A DNA stretch of 53,700 nucleotides from an uncultured Eubacteriales bacterium (lineage in GTDB: Bacteria; Bacillota; Clostridia; Oscillospirales; Acutalibacteraceae), in assembly GCA_900316385.1 (NCBI GenBank), contig ONCP01000014.1:1-53700 (forward strand), given 5' to 3'. The position numbers were made by a program, and so were the translations under genes. The notes beneath the pieces are model-generated. The model did not search any database and was not told where the DNA came from. It saw only the letters and a program-made list of their open reading frames with translations. The first letter of the stretch is position 1; each line of letters begins with the position of its first letter. This document shows positions 15,875-24,973 of this stretch, in pieces.

Positions 15875-17428
15875 TTAAAAATCACTGTTTTTGACGTAAT
15901 CAAATTCCTTGACAATGTCGTCCGAGGGCTTTTTGGTCGCGAGAGATACAGCGATCATAAATATGAGAGCGATCGGGAAGCCGATGGCGAGGGAGTAGAG
16001 GCCTGTGGAGCTTCCGATGGTAACAAGACCGTCCGCGGTGTTGATCATCGGTATGTAGTCCCAGATGATGACCGTCAGAGCGCCCGAGATCATTCCCGCG
16101 AGAGCGCCGGCGGCGTTGGAGCGCTTCCAGAACAGAGCGAGAAGCACAACGGGACCGAACGCGGCGCCGAAGCCTGCCCACGCGTCGGATACAAGACTCA
16201 TAATGCTGGAGTTCTTGTCAAACGCGATGATGAACGCGATGATCGCGATAACGACAACTGCGATCCTGCCGACGAGAAGCGCCTTCTTTTCGCTTGCGCT
16301 TTTCTTGATAACGCCCTTGTACATATCCTCGGAAATCGCCGAGGCTGTAACGAGGAGCTGGCTGTCCGCGGTACTCATGATCGCCGCCAAAATTCCGCAA
16401 AGGAATAATCCGCCGATGAAGATGAGGATACCGTGGGTCGAGAATACCTGCTGGATCATACGGATGAATACGGTCTCGCTGTTGTTGCCGTCAAGCTGAG
16501 CGGTAAGGAAGCCTCTGCCGACTATACCGATAAGGAACGAGGCGATGAACGCGAGAGTTACCCATACGAGAGCGACCTTGCGCGACTTTTTGATCTCGGG
16601 ACCGCTCTTGATAGCCATAAAGCGGACAAGGATATGAGGCATACCGAAGTAGCCCAGACCCCACGCGAGACCCGAGATAACGCCCGTGCCCGTGGTATCG
16701 TTGAAGGGATTAAGGAAGCCTGCGGGATCCGCGACGCCCTTTGAGGCGAGAGCGGAGCTGAAGCTTGTGTCAAAGGTCATAACAGAATATGCGATGATCG
16801 GCACGGTAAGAATGGCGACGATCATCATCATTCCCTGAATAAGGTCGGTGGTACATACCGCCTTGAAGCCGCCGAGGAAGGTGTAAATCAGAATTACCGC
16901 CGCGGCGATGATGAGACCGATCGTGTAGAAGCTGTCGTAGCCCTGATTTGTGCCGTCGCTGAACAGAGTAGCGAAGAGCTTGGCTCCGCTGGAGAAAGCC
17001 GAAGCCGTGTACACCGAGAAGAACACGGTGATAATGATCGCCGAAACGACCTTGAGAGAGCCCTTGCTCTTGAAGCGGTTCTCAAAGAAGCTCGGAATGG
17101 TAAGGCTGTTGCCCGCGGCTATCGTGTACTTTCTCAGTCTGCTCGAAACAAACCACCAGTTGAGCGCGGTGCCGATCAAAAGTCCGATCGCGACCCAGAT
17201 GTCGCCCGAGCCCGTCAGGTAGAACGCGCCGGGAAGACCCATCAGGAGCCATCCGCTCATATCGGAAGCCTCCGCGGAAATCGCGGCAGTCCACGCGCCG
17301 AGATTACGTCCTCCGAGGAAATAATCCTCGTTGTTCTTTGTGCTTCTGGAGTAGACGGCGCCGATTACGATCATCAGAGCCATATAGAACATAAAAGCGC
17401 AAAGCACGATTACATTAGATGAACTCAA
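15875..17428 (-). CDS. putP: sodium/proline symporter (SSS family)
   Basis: 517 residues from TTG 17428, fixed by GAGGAGGT 8 bases upstream. A sodium:solute symporter with about 13 hydrophobic helices; the family block YFLGGRNLGAWTAAISAEAS (about 34-53) and SDMSGWLLMGLPG are close to PutP, and the ITVFFSVYTASAFSSGAKLF region corresponds to a core helix. It should import proline with Na+. The short C-terminal tail (VKEFDYVKNSDF) is cytoplasmic. Own transcription unit with a terminator. The substrate is inferred from similarity to PutP; other SSS substrates remain possible. Confidence 0.85.
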   Translation of the reverse strand: MSSSNVIVLCAFMFYMALMIVIGAVYSRSTKNNEDYFLGGRNLGAWTAAISAEASDMSGWLLMGLPGAFYLTGSGDIWVAIGLLIGTALNWWFVSSRLRKYTIAAGNSLTIPSFFENRFKSKGSLKVVSAIIITVFFSVYTASAFSSGAKLFATLFSDGTNQGYDSFYTIGLIIAAAVILIYTFLGGFKAVCTTDLIQGMMMIVAILTVPIIAYSVMTFDTSFSSALASKGVADPAGFLNPFNDTTGTGVISGLAWGLGYFGMPHILVRFMAIKSGPEIKKSRKVALVWVTLAFIASFLIGIVGRGFLTAQLDGNNSETVFIRMIQQVFSTHGILIFIGGLFLCGILAAIMSTADSQLLVTASAISEDMYKGVIKKSASEKKALLVGRIAVVVIAIIAFIIAFDKNSSIMSLVSDAWAGFGAAFGPVVLLALFWKRSNAAGALAGMISGALTVIIWDYIPMINTADGLVTIGSSTGLYSLAIGFPIALIFMIAVSLATKKPSDDIVKEFDYVKNSDF

Positions 17429-17614
17429 AAAAATACCTCCTCAATTTAGCACTTTACCAACGTAAAGTTTACTGACTTTTATATATTAGCATAAAGCCTC
17501 GGATTTTGCAAGCGGAAAATTAAAGCTGTCGGCAGTCGGTCGTCGGAGCCTTCTTATTAAAGGAAAGGCTTTTGCATCTTCGCAGGAAAAAATTAAAATA
17601 TTTCTTTTATACCA

Positions 17615-17643
17615 TTGAATTATTTTGAATATTACTCTATAAT
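17615..17643 (+). promoter_or_regulatory. sigma-A promoter for alr-polA
   Basis: TTGAAT at 17615-17620 and TATAAT at 17638-17643 with a 17-bp spacer, 53 bp before the alr start. The rest of the 268-bp gap shows nothing notable. Confidence 0.75.
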
Positions 17644-17696
17644 AGAATTAGGTTAAAATGTATTACTATGTAAAACTATGTCTGGGGTAATTATTT

Positions 17697-18872
17697 ATGG
17701 ATATTGTAAGGCGTACGTGGACTGAGATCTCACTCGACAACGCCCGCGATAATTTTAATGAGATAAAGAAAAAAACCGAGCCCGCGATGCTCTGCTGCGT
17801 CGTAAAGGCTGACGGCTACGGCCACGGAGCCGCCACGCTCGCCGCTATGTATGAGAAGCTCGGAGCGGGTTATTTCGCCGTCAGCAACATTGACGAGGCG
17901 AAGGAGCTGCGCGACAACGGCATTGAAAAGCCCATCCTCATCCTCGGCTTTACTCCCGTCGAGAACACCAGAGAGCTCTGTGAGCTCAATATAACTCAGG
18001 CGGTTTATTCGCTCGAATACGCCGCCGCGCTCAGCGAGATGTGCTCGAGGCATAATCTCAACATAAAAATCCATATTAAAATCGATACGGGTATGAGCCG
18101 TATCGGCTTTATGTGTCAGGAGTTCCCGAGAGATGATTATTCTCTTGAAGAAATAAAAACAGCCTGTTCCTTAAAAGGACTCATCCCCGAGGGTATCTTT
18201 ACCCACTTCTGCGTTTCGGACTGCGCCGAGGAGGGTAGGGAGTTCACACGCAAACAATACGATAATTTCAGACACACTGTTGATTCTTTAAAAGAAAATA
18301 ACGTGTGCTTCAATATAGTTCACTGCTCCAACTCGGGCGCGATCGAGGACTATCCCGACACCTACAACGATATGGTCAGGGCGGGCGTTATCCTTTACGG
18401 GCTTTCTCCGTCGCCCGCGCTCAGCGGCAGTATGAGGCTCAAGCCCGTTATGTCGATGAAAACCCTTGTCGCTCATATCAAGACCGTTAAAAAGGGCGCC
18501 ACTGTCTCCTACGGCAGGACCTTTACAGCGGAAAAGGAAATGAGGCTCGCCACCGTTCCCGTGGGCTACGCGGACGGCTTTATCCGCGCCTACGCCAAAG
18601 ACGGCTATATGATAGTCGGCGGCAAAAAAGCGCCGATCGTCGGCAGGATCTGTATGGATCAGACTATGCTTGACGTTACGGATATCGGGAATGTCAGCGT
18701 AGGCGACGAGGTTCTTGTTTTCGGCAGCGGCGAGCACGGCGAGCGCACAGCCGACGACCTCGCGAAAAGCGCCGACACGATCAACTACGAGGTCGTGTGC
18801 ACCGTGTCCAAGCGAGTGCCCAGATTCTTCGTTCATAACGACAAAATTACGGAAGTGATGTACAAGATATGA
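17697..18872 (+). CDS. alr: alanine racemase
   Basis: 391 residues. PLP-dependent fold-type III enzyme making D-alanine for peptidoglycan. The N-terminal TIM barrel has the PLP lysine in CVVKADGYGHGA (about residue 38); KIDTGMSRIGF is the conserved barrel strand; the C-terminal domain contributes the second catalytic base in VSYGRTF and the substrate-site MDQTMLDVT block. The ATG follows a weak TCTGGGG site. It overlaps polA by four bases (ATGA), so the two are translationally coupled. Length and motifs are normal. Confidence 0.96.
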   Translation: MDIVRRTWTEISLDNARDNFNEIKKKTEPAMLCCVVKADGYGHGAATLAAMYEKLGAGYFAVSNIDEAKELRDNGIEKPILILGFTPVENTRELCELNITQAVYSLEYAAALSEMCSRHNLNIKIHIKIDTGMSRIGFMCQEFPRDDYSLEEIKTACSLKGLIPEGIFTHFCVSDCAEEGREFTRKQYDNFRHTVDSLKENNVCFNIVHCSNSGAIEDYPDTYNDMVRAGVILYGLSPSPALSGSMRLKPVMSMKTLVAHIKTVKKGATVSYGRTFTAEKEMRLATVPVGYADGFIRAYAKDGYMIVGGKKAPIVGRICMDQTMLDVTDIGNVSVGDEVLVFGSGEHGERTADDLAKSADTINYEVVCTVSKRVPRFFVHNDKITEVMYKI

Positions 18873-21406
18873 CGCTTTTAGTTGTAGACGGCAACAGTAT
18901 CATAAACCGCGCTTTCTACGGGATCAGACCGCTTTCGACAAAGAGCGGTCAGCCCACCAACGCGATCTACGGCTTTCTTACCATGCTCGAGAAGATCAAG
19001 TCGGACACAAGCCCCGACCGCGTCGCGATCGCCTTTGACCTCAAGTCCCCGACCTTCCGCCACAAGGCGTACGAGGGCTATAAGGCTAACAGACACGGTA
19101 TGCCCGACGAGCTCGCCTCTCAGCTTGAACCGCTCAAAAAAATACTGACTCTGCTCGGCTACAAGCTCGTCACCTGCGAGGGCTTTGAGGCGGACGATAT
19201 CCTCGGCACGCTCTCTTTCGCCGCGGAGAAGGCAGGCGAAAGGTGCTTTATCGCCACGGGCGACCGCGATTCGCTCCAGCTGGTTTCCGACAGCGTAACC
19301 GTTGACCTCGCTACGAATAAAGCGAATGTTTTTTACACTCCCGAAAAGGTCAGGGAGGATTACGGCGTAAGCCCCGATCAGCTGATCGACATAAAGGCGA
19401 TCCAAGGGGATTCCTCCGACTGTATCCCCGGAGTCGCGGGGATAGGTCCCAAGGGAGCCGCGGAGCTTATCGGCAAATTCAATGATTTAGACAATATTTA
19501 TGAGAATATAGATACCATCGACATCAAGGAGGGTATGAGGAAAAAGCTCATCGCCTCCAGAGAAAACGCCTACCTCAGCCGTATGCTCGGCGAGATCAGG
19601 CGCGATATCCCGATAGATACCGACCTCGACAGCTATAAGGTCGAGCCGCTCGACAGGGAAGAAGCCGTCCGTTATATGGGCTCGCTCGAGCTGTTCAAGC
19701 TCATCGATATGATGAAGCTTCGGGAACAGCCCGAAACGCCCGAAGTAAAGACGGAGAAGGAACGTATTTCCGTAAAAGAAATTAATGAATATTCTGAAAA
19801 GGAATTATATTTTATTCCCGACTTCGATTCCGACGAGCTTTCGCTGATGATATCGGGCGAAAAAGAAGTTTTAATTCTAAAAGAGAATAAAGAAATCGTA
19901 AGACTGCTCTCCGATCCAAAGGTAAAAAAATATACCTTCGATTCCAAGCCGCTGTTCGCCTATGCCGACAAAAACGGCTTTGAGCTGCGCGGACTTAAAG
20001 CCGACCTGCTGCTTGCCGCGTATCTGCTCCAGCCGTCGAGCTCGTCTTACGGCGTTGACAAGCTCTGCGCCGCGTTCGGCATTGAGCTTCCGATAATTGA
20101 TAATTCCGATAAAGAAATATATTCGTCGGTTTACCCGATGAAAACCCTCTGCGAAAAGCTGCTTGCCGAAATCGATGAAAAGGGAATGACCTCTCTGCTC
20201 AACGACATCGAGCTGCCGCTCGCGAACGTTCTCGCCAAAATGGAGAACGTCGGCTTTTCGGTGGATAAGGAGGGGATCAAAGCCTACGGAGAGGCGCTTT
20301 CGGCTCGGATAAAGAGCCTCGAGAGCGATATTTACGACGAAGTGGGCTATGAATTTAACATCAACTCTCCCAAGCAGCTCGGCGCAGCGCTGTTTGAGGA
20401 GCTTGGATTGCCCGCGAGGAAGAAAACCAAGACGGGCTATTCCACAAACGCCGACGTCCTCGAGGATCTGCGCTACTCCTATCCCGTGGTGGATATGGTG
20501 CTCAGCTACCGCACTCTCGCCAAGCTCAAGTCAACCTACTGCGACGGACTTTTGAAGGTTGTCGCCGACGACGGGCGCATTCACTCGAGCTTCAACCAGA
20601 CCGAGACCAGAACGGGCAGGATCAGCTCCGCGGAGCCGAACCTTCAGAATATCCCCGTCAGAACAGAGCTGGGCAGGGAAATGCGAAAGTTCTTTACCGC
20701 CAAGGAAGGCTACGTGCTTGTGGACGCGGATTACAGCCAGATCGAGCTAAGGGTGCTGGCTCACCTTTCGGGTGACAGTAATATGATCGAGGCTTTTAAA
20801 AACAACGAGGATATCCACGCGATCACCGCTTCTCAGGTTTTCAATATCCCTCTCGATATGGTCACGCCGCAGATGCGCTCGCGCGCGAAGGCGGTCAATT
20901 TCGGGATCGTCTACGGTATCGGAGCGTTTTCGCTCGCGAAGGATATCAAGGTCACGCGCCGCGAGGCTCAGAACTACATCGAATCCTATCTTGACCATTA
21001 CAGCGGTATTGACAGATATATGAAAAACGTTGTGGAAGCCGCGAGGGAAAAGGGCTACGCCGTCACGATGTTCGGCAGACGCCGTTATCTTCCCGAGCTC
21101 AACACGGGCAACTTCAACACGCGCTCCTTCGGCGAGAGGGTGGCGAGGAATATGCCTATTCAGGGCACCGCCGCCGACATCATCAAGATCGCGATGATCA
21201 ACGTCGATAACCGCCTTAAGTCCGAGGGACTTGACGCAAGGCTGATACTTCAGGTGCACGACGAGCTCATCGTCGAGGCTCCCGCGTTTGAGGCTATGCG
21301 TGTCTCAATGCTTTTGCAGGAGGAAATGGAGAACGCCGTCGCGCTCAGCGTTCCGCTCGTCGCCGACGCGGGAGTGGGCGAGACCTGGTACGACGCGAAG
21401 GGCTGA
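18869..21406 (+). CDS. polA: DNA polymerase I
   Basis: 845 residues. N-terminal 5'-3' exonuclease (1-290; VDGNSIINRAFYG, GFEADDILGT, IQGDSSDCIPGV); a middle 3'-5' exonuclease-like domain (about 295-465) where the catalytic Asp/Glu motifs are absent, as in many Gram-positive Pol I, so no proofreading is expected; polymerase domain with motif A VDADYSQIELRVLAH, motif B RSRAKAVNFGIVYG and motif C LQVHDELIVE. Acts in Okazaki-fragment processing and repair. Coupled to alr by a 4-base overlap. Confidence 0.97.
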   Translation: MTLLVVDGNSIINRAFYGIRPLSTKSGQPTNAIYGFLTMLEKIKSDTSPDRVAIAFDLKSPTFRHKAYEGYKANRHGMPDELASQLEPLKKILTLLGYKLVTCEGFEADDILGTLSFAAEKAGERCFIATGDRDSLQLVSDSVTVDLATNKANVFYTPEKVREDYGVSPDQLIDIKAIQGDSSDCIPGVAGIGPKGAAELIGKFNDLDNIYENIDTIDIKEGMRKKLIASRENAYLSRMLGEIRRDIPIDTDLDSYKVEPLDREEAVRYMGSLELFKLIDMMKLREQPETPEVKTEKERISVKEINEYSEKELYFIPDFDSDELSLMISGEKEVLILKENKEIVRLLSDPKVKKYTFDSKPLFAYADKNGFELRGLKADLLLAAYLLQPSSSSYGVDKLCAAFGIELPIIDNSDKEIYSSVYPMKTLCEKLLAEIDEKGMTSLLNDIELPLANVLAKMENVGFSVDKEGIKAYGEALSARIKSLESDIYDEVGYEFNINSPKQLGAALFEELGLPARKKTKTGYSTNADVLEDLRYSYPVVDMVLSYRTLAKLKSTYCDGLLKVVADDGRIHSSFNQTETRTGRISSAEPNLQNIPVRTELGREMRKFFTAKEGYVLVDADYSQIELRVLAHLSGDSNMIEAFKNNEDIHAITASQVFNIPLDMVTPQMRSRAKAVNFGIVYGIGAFSLAKDIKVTRREAQNYIESYLDHYSGIDRYMKNVVEAAREKGYAVTMFGRRRYLPELNTGNFNTRSFGERVARNMPIQGTAADIIKIAMINVDNRLKSEGLDARLILQVHDELIVEAPAFEAMRVSMLLQEEMENAVALSVPLVADAGVGETWYDAKG

Positions 21407-21413
21407 TAACCCT

Positions 21414-21512
21414 GAAACTTTCCACTTTCAACTTAAACTTTCAACTTTCCACTTTCCACTTTCAACTTAAACTTTCAACTTTCCACTTTCCACTTTCCAC
21501 TTTCAACTTAAA
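21414..21512. repeat. long CTTTCCACTTTCAACTT repeat tract
   Basis: About 14 units of CTTTCAA/CTTTCCA with AACTTAAA breaks, the longest tract of this repeat family in the window; sits between polA and the phosphatase gene and ends 4 bases before its GAAGGTATAGT site. Confidence 0.8.
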
Positions 21513-21524
21513 AGAAGGTATAGT

Positions 21525-21953
21525 ATGAAAAACGTATTGTTTGTTTGCACAGGCAACACCTGCCGAAGCCCGATGGCTCAGGGAATATGCGAGAAGCTCT
21601 GCTTTGACCGCAGGATCCCCGTCAGAGCCGACAGCGCGGGTCTTTCCGTAAAGGCAGGGGAGCCGGCGACTCAGAACGCGGTCATAGCCTGCCGCGAGAT
21701 CGGCGCCGATATTGCGAGGCACAGAGCGAAGGACGTACGCGACCTTGACCTGACCCTGTACGACGCGGTTTACACGATGTCGGATCGGCACAAGCACGCT
21801 CTGATAGCGCTCGGCGCGAATCCCTACAAGATATGGGTGCTCGCTACCGAGGACGGCGGGATCCCCGATCCCTACGGAGGCGATCTTCAGACCTACCGCG
21901 ATTGCCGCGACGTGCTTGTCGAGGCTGTTAAAATTTCCATAGAAGAATTATGA
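21525..21953 (+). CDS. ywlE: low-molecular-weight protein phosphatase, probably protein-arginine phosphatase
   Basis: 142 residues. The LMW-PTP P-loop is VCTGNTCRSPMAQG with Cys8-x5-Arg14; the Thr after Gly-Asn (T12) is the residue that in YwlE selects phospho-arginine over phospho-tyrosine, where true tyrosine phosphatases have Ile. The C-terminal general-acid Asp lies in IPDPYGGDL. Protein-arginine phosphatases counter McsB kinase, marking proteins for ClpCP. The stop overlaps the next start (ATGA). The substrate class is inferred from the Thr; tyrosine phosphatase is the alternative. Confidence 0.85.
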   Translation: MKNVLFVCTGNTCRSPMAQGICEKLCFDRRIPVRADSAGLSVKAGEPATQNAVIACREIGADIARHRAKDVRDLDLTLYDAVYTMSDRHKHALIALGANPYKIWVLATEDGGIPDPYGGDLQTYRDCRDVLVEAVKISIEEL

Positions 21954-22381
21954 TTATAAAAAATATGACCGACGCCGAGCTTTCCGCTGTCGCGCTGATT
22001 GAACAACAAAGCTTTTCAAGACCGTGGAGCCGTGAGAGCCTGAGAGAATCGCTCCTGTCGCCCGCGAACCGCTTTTACGTCTGCGAGATATCGGGAGAGA
22101 TCGTCGGCTACATCGGCTTGAGCATAGCCTGCGACGAGGGTTATATCCTCAACGTCGCCGTGGCTCCCGAGCACAGGGGAAAGGGAGTCGGAAGGGCGCT
22201 TCTGAGCTTCGTTATCGAAAAGCACGCTCAGGAGCTCAGCTTCATCACCCTCGAGGTGCGGCCGTCAAACACAGCCGCCGTCTCGCTTTACAGGGGGTTC
22301 GGCTTTGAGAAGGTCGGCGAGCGCAGGGATTATTACCGCGATCCGACCGAGAACGCCGCTCTGTTCACCAAATTTTTCTAA
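21950..22381 (+). CDS. rimI: ribosomal protein S18-alanine N-acetyltransferase
   Basis: 143 residues, GNAT fold. Motif A is VAPEHRGKGVGRALLSFV (about 72-89), and NTAAVSLYRGFGFEKVG is the typical RimI C-terminal block. It acetylates the N terminus of ribosomal protein S18 in the model organisms. Overlaps the upstream phosphatase gene by four bases. It is near tsaD, a common association (rimI-tsaD). The stop codon's last base is the first base of a MITE-like element. Start ATG 21950 gives the usual length. Confidence 0.9.
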   Translation: MIIKNMTDAELSAVALIEQQSFSRPWSRESLRESLLSPANRFYVCEISGEIVGYIGLSIACDEGYILNVAVAPEHRGKGVGRALLSFVIEKHAQELSFITLEVRPSNTAAVSLYRGFGFEKVGERRDYYRDPTENAALFTKFF

Positions 22382-22524
22382 GGCAACACCGCACAATTCG
22401 CGGCGCGCGCCTTAGAGCGTCCAAAAATCGGCATCCATACGTCAGTATGCACACCGATTGTTTGTATGTCCTGACGAAAAATACCACGTCGCAATCCGCA
22501 CACCTGAATTATGCGGTATTGCCT
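22381..22524. mobile_element. 144-bp MITE-like element
   Basis: Terminal inverted repeats of 19 bp: AGGCAACACCGCACAATTC at the left end (22381-22399) and GAATTATGCGGTATTGCCT at the right (22506-22524), 17 of 19 matching. Inside, AATCGG/CCGATT and CATAC/GTATG nest into a hairpin (about 22427-22458). No coding capacity. It lies exactly at the rimI stop codon and ends 16 bases before the tsaD start. Confidence 0.75.
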
Positions 22525-22540
22525 TTAAAGGAATTGTGTA

Positions 22541-23551
22541 ATGAAAATTTTATCCATAGAAACCTCCTGCGACGAGACCGCCGCCGCGGTCGTCGAGGAC
22601 GGACGAAAGGTGCTCGGCTCCGTTATCGCCTCGCAGGTTGAGGAGCACAAGCTTTACGGCGGAGTCGTTCCCGAGATAGCGTCACGCCGTCACGCCGAGG
22701 CGATCTCTCAGGTCGTCGCGAAGGCGCTTGACGACGCCGCTCTCACGCTCGAGGATATCGACGCTATCGCCGTCACACACGCCCCGGGGCTCATCGGAGC
22801 TCTGCTTGTCGGGGTCAACTTCGCGAAGGGACTTTCGCTCGCCACAGGCAAGCCGCTTGTCCCGACGCATCATCTGAGAAGTCATATAGCTTCTAACTAT
22901 ATTTCACATAAAGAATTAAAACCGCCGTTTATGTGCCTTGTGGTCAGCGGCGGACACAGCCATATCGTTATGGTTGAGGACTACACAAAAATGAAGGTCA
23001 TCGGCAGGACCCGCGACGACGCCGCGGGCGAGGCGTTTGACAAGGCGGCGAGAGCGCTGGGTATGCCTTATCCGGGCGGTATCGAGATGGACAGGATCGC
23101 CGAGCTGGGCGACCCGACCGCGTTCAAATTCCCTCGTCCCGTCGTGCACGACGCTCCCTACGATTTCAGCTTTTCGGGACTGAAAACCGCCGTGATTAAT
23201 CTTATCCACAACACCGAGCAGCGCGGCGAACCGCTTTCAAAGGAAGATCTGTGCGCGTCGTTCCGTTCGGCGGTTGTAGAGCTGCTTGTGTCGAACTTTA
23301 TGAAGGCGTGCGAGGATTTCGGCGTTAAAACGCTGGCGGTCGCGGGCGGTGTTTCCGCTAACTCCCTGCTCAGGCGCAGACTTTCCGAGGAAAGCGCGAA
23401 GCGCGGCTTCACCTTCTTCAAGCCCGACAAGAGCGTTTGCACAGACAACGCCGCGATGGTCGGCTCGCAGGGTTATTACGAGTATCTCAGCGGCAATATC
23501 GCCGATCTGAGCCTCAACGCCTGCGCCACGCTCCCGATAGATTACAGATGA
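22541..23551 (+). CDS. tsaD: tRNA N6-adenosine threonylcarbamoyltransferase
   Basis: 336 residues. Kae1/TsaD ATPase fold: N-terminal SIETSCDETAAAVVEDG, the metal-binding HHLRSHI (HxxxH) near residues 109-115, VSGGHSHIV, and the C-terminal AVAGGVSANSLLR and DNAAMVG (metal Asp). Transfers the threonylcarbamoyl group to A37 of tRNAs reading ANN codons, together with TsaB and TsaE, which are not in this window. AAAGGA precedes the ATG. Length is normal. Confidence 0.97.
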   Translation: MKILSIETSCDETAAAVVEDGRKVLGSVIASQVEEHKLYGGVVPEIASRRHAEAISQVVAKALDDAALTLEDIDAIAVTHAPGLIGALLVGVNFAKGLSLATGKPLVPTHHLRSHIASNYISHKELKPPFMCLVVSGGHSHIVMVEDYTKMKVIGRTRDDAAGEAFDKAARALGMPYPGGIEMDRIAELGDPTAFKFPRPVVHDAPYDFSFSGLKTAVINLIHNTEQRGEPLSKEDLCASFRSAVVELLVSNFMKACEDFGVKTLAVAGGVSANSLLRRRLSEESAKRGFTFFKPDKSVCTDNAAMVGSQGYYEYLSGNIADLSLNACATLPIDYR

Positions 23552-23563
23552 GAGGTAGTTTAA

Positions 23564-24859
23564 TTGCGAAAAAGAATTATAATCCCTCTGCTTCTCGCTG
23601 TTTCACTGATTTTCACCTCCTGCACCGAGCTTATCACCGTCACCACGGACAGCTCGCCGAGGAAAAATACAAACAAAAGCAATCATATCAAAATAGATAA
23701 AAGCAAGCTCGACGACGATATCACCCCTTCGCGCTGGTATGAGAAGGCGGAGCTTTCGACGGGCTACAACGAGCTTGACAACGACGACCAGCGCAGGCTG
23801 TACAACGCCATTATCGAGCACAGCGCCGATTTTGACTCGAACGAGGAAAACGAGGACGGCTGGGAGATCACGACCTTTACCCTTGAGGATTGCTATATCT
23901 CCTCCGAGGATGTCGCCAAGGTTTTCTTTGCCGCCGATCTGGACAATCCCTTTATGTTCTGGCTCGCAAATCCGTATTCCTATTCCTATTACGAGGACGA
24001 TTTTTCGCTCACGCTCAATTCCTATATGCCGTATGAGGATTATATAAAGGCGCGCGGTCAGCTCAATTCCGTGATCAACTCGGTAATAAAGGGGCTCAAG
24101 CCCGATATGACCGAGCTGGAGCGCGAGATTTACATTCACGATTATCTTGTCAAAAACTGTATCTATAAGGAAAAGGCGAAGAAGGGCGAGTTTAACCGCT
24201 ACACGATCTACGGAGCGCTTATCGACCAGACCGCCGTCTGCGAGGGCTACACAAAGGCTTTTCAGCTTTTGCTTTCGTACGCGGGTATCAATTCCTTCAA
24301 CGTCAACGGCTCGCTCGAGAACAGCGACAACGTCGATCATATCTGGAGCGCCGTTGAGCTGGGCGGCGAATGGTACTACACCGACGTCACCTGGGACGAT
24401 ACCGACGATATTGATATGTACGACTATTTCAATATCACCACAAAACAGCTTCTCCACTCGCATTCCATCGCGCCGCTGTTTGACGATTATATCGCCTCGG
24501 GCGACTTTGACGCTGAGAATATGGTCAACGCGAACCTTGTCATTCCCGACTGCAAGGCGACAAAATACAATTATTACAGGTTCTACGGCTCGCGGCTCAA
24601 GAGTATGACCGAGAACAAGCTTGCCGACGACCTCGCGAAAAAGGCAGAGGCGGGGGAGAGCTGCTTCTTCATCTACGTCGATCCCAAGCTTAATTTCGAT
24701 ATTGCGTACGATCAGCTTTTTTCGGATGAGTTATTTCTTTTTAAGAATTATATTCAGGAGGCTAACTCCATTCTCGGCTACGACAAGCTTCAATATTCAG
24801 TTTCGGTCGGAAAACGAAAGTGGCTGAGAACCATTATGGTCGAGTTGAACTATAACTAA
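23564..24859 (+). CDS. lipoprotein with transglutaminase-like domain
   Basis: 431 residues from TTG 23564 (GAGAGG 8 bases upstream). Signal peptide with lipobox FTSC, lipidated Cys at residue 20, then a polar linker. The transglutaminase-like core lies at about 175-300: Cys in AVCEGYTKAFQLL, His in VDHIWSAVE, Asp in YYTDVTWDD, making a complete Cys-His-Asp triad. The domain family includes proteases and cross-linking enzymes; the true substrate is unknown. Anchored to the outer face of the membrane. Follows tsaD after 12 bp. Confidence 0.85.
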   Translation: MRKRIIIPLLLAVSLIFTSCTELITVTTDSSPRKNTNKSNHIKIDKSKLDDDITPSRWYEKAELSTGYNELDNDDQRRLYNAIIEHSADFDSNEENEDGWEITTFTLEDCYISSEDVAKVFFAADLDNPFMFWLANPYSYSYYEDDFSLTLNSYMPYEDYIKARGQLNSVINSVIKGLKPDMTELEREIYIHDYLVKNCIYKEKAKKGEFNRYTIYGALIDQTAVCEGYTKAFQLLLSYAGINSFNVNGSLENSDNVDHIWSAVELGGEWYYTDVTWDDTDDIDMYDYFNITTKQLLHSHSIAPLFDDYIASGDFDAENMVNANLVIPDCKATKYNYYRFYGSRLKSMTENKLADDLAKKAEAGESCFFIYVDPKLNFDIAYDQLFSDELFLFKNYIQEANSILGYDKLQYSVSVGKRKWLRTIMVELNYN

Positions 24860-24932
24860 AGTTGAAAGTGGAAAGTTGTAAGTTGAAAGTTGAAAGTGGA
24901 AAGTTGAAAGTTGAAAGTGGAAAGTTGAAAGT
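24859..24932. repeat. GTTGAAAGTGGAAA repeat tract
   Basis: About ten GTTGAAA/GTGGAAA units directly after the lipoprotein stop; same family as at 21414-21512 but in the opposite orientation. Confidence 0.75.
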
Positions 24933-24973
24933 ACAACTAATGACCTGATTCTGACTATGACAACGGAGGATTT

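Noticed and set aside
15552..15878. 108-residue Lys/Glu/Asp-rich open frame
   Set aside because: It translates the purine tract and the symporter terminator; low complexity, no site before the ATG.
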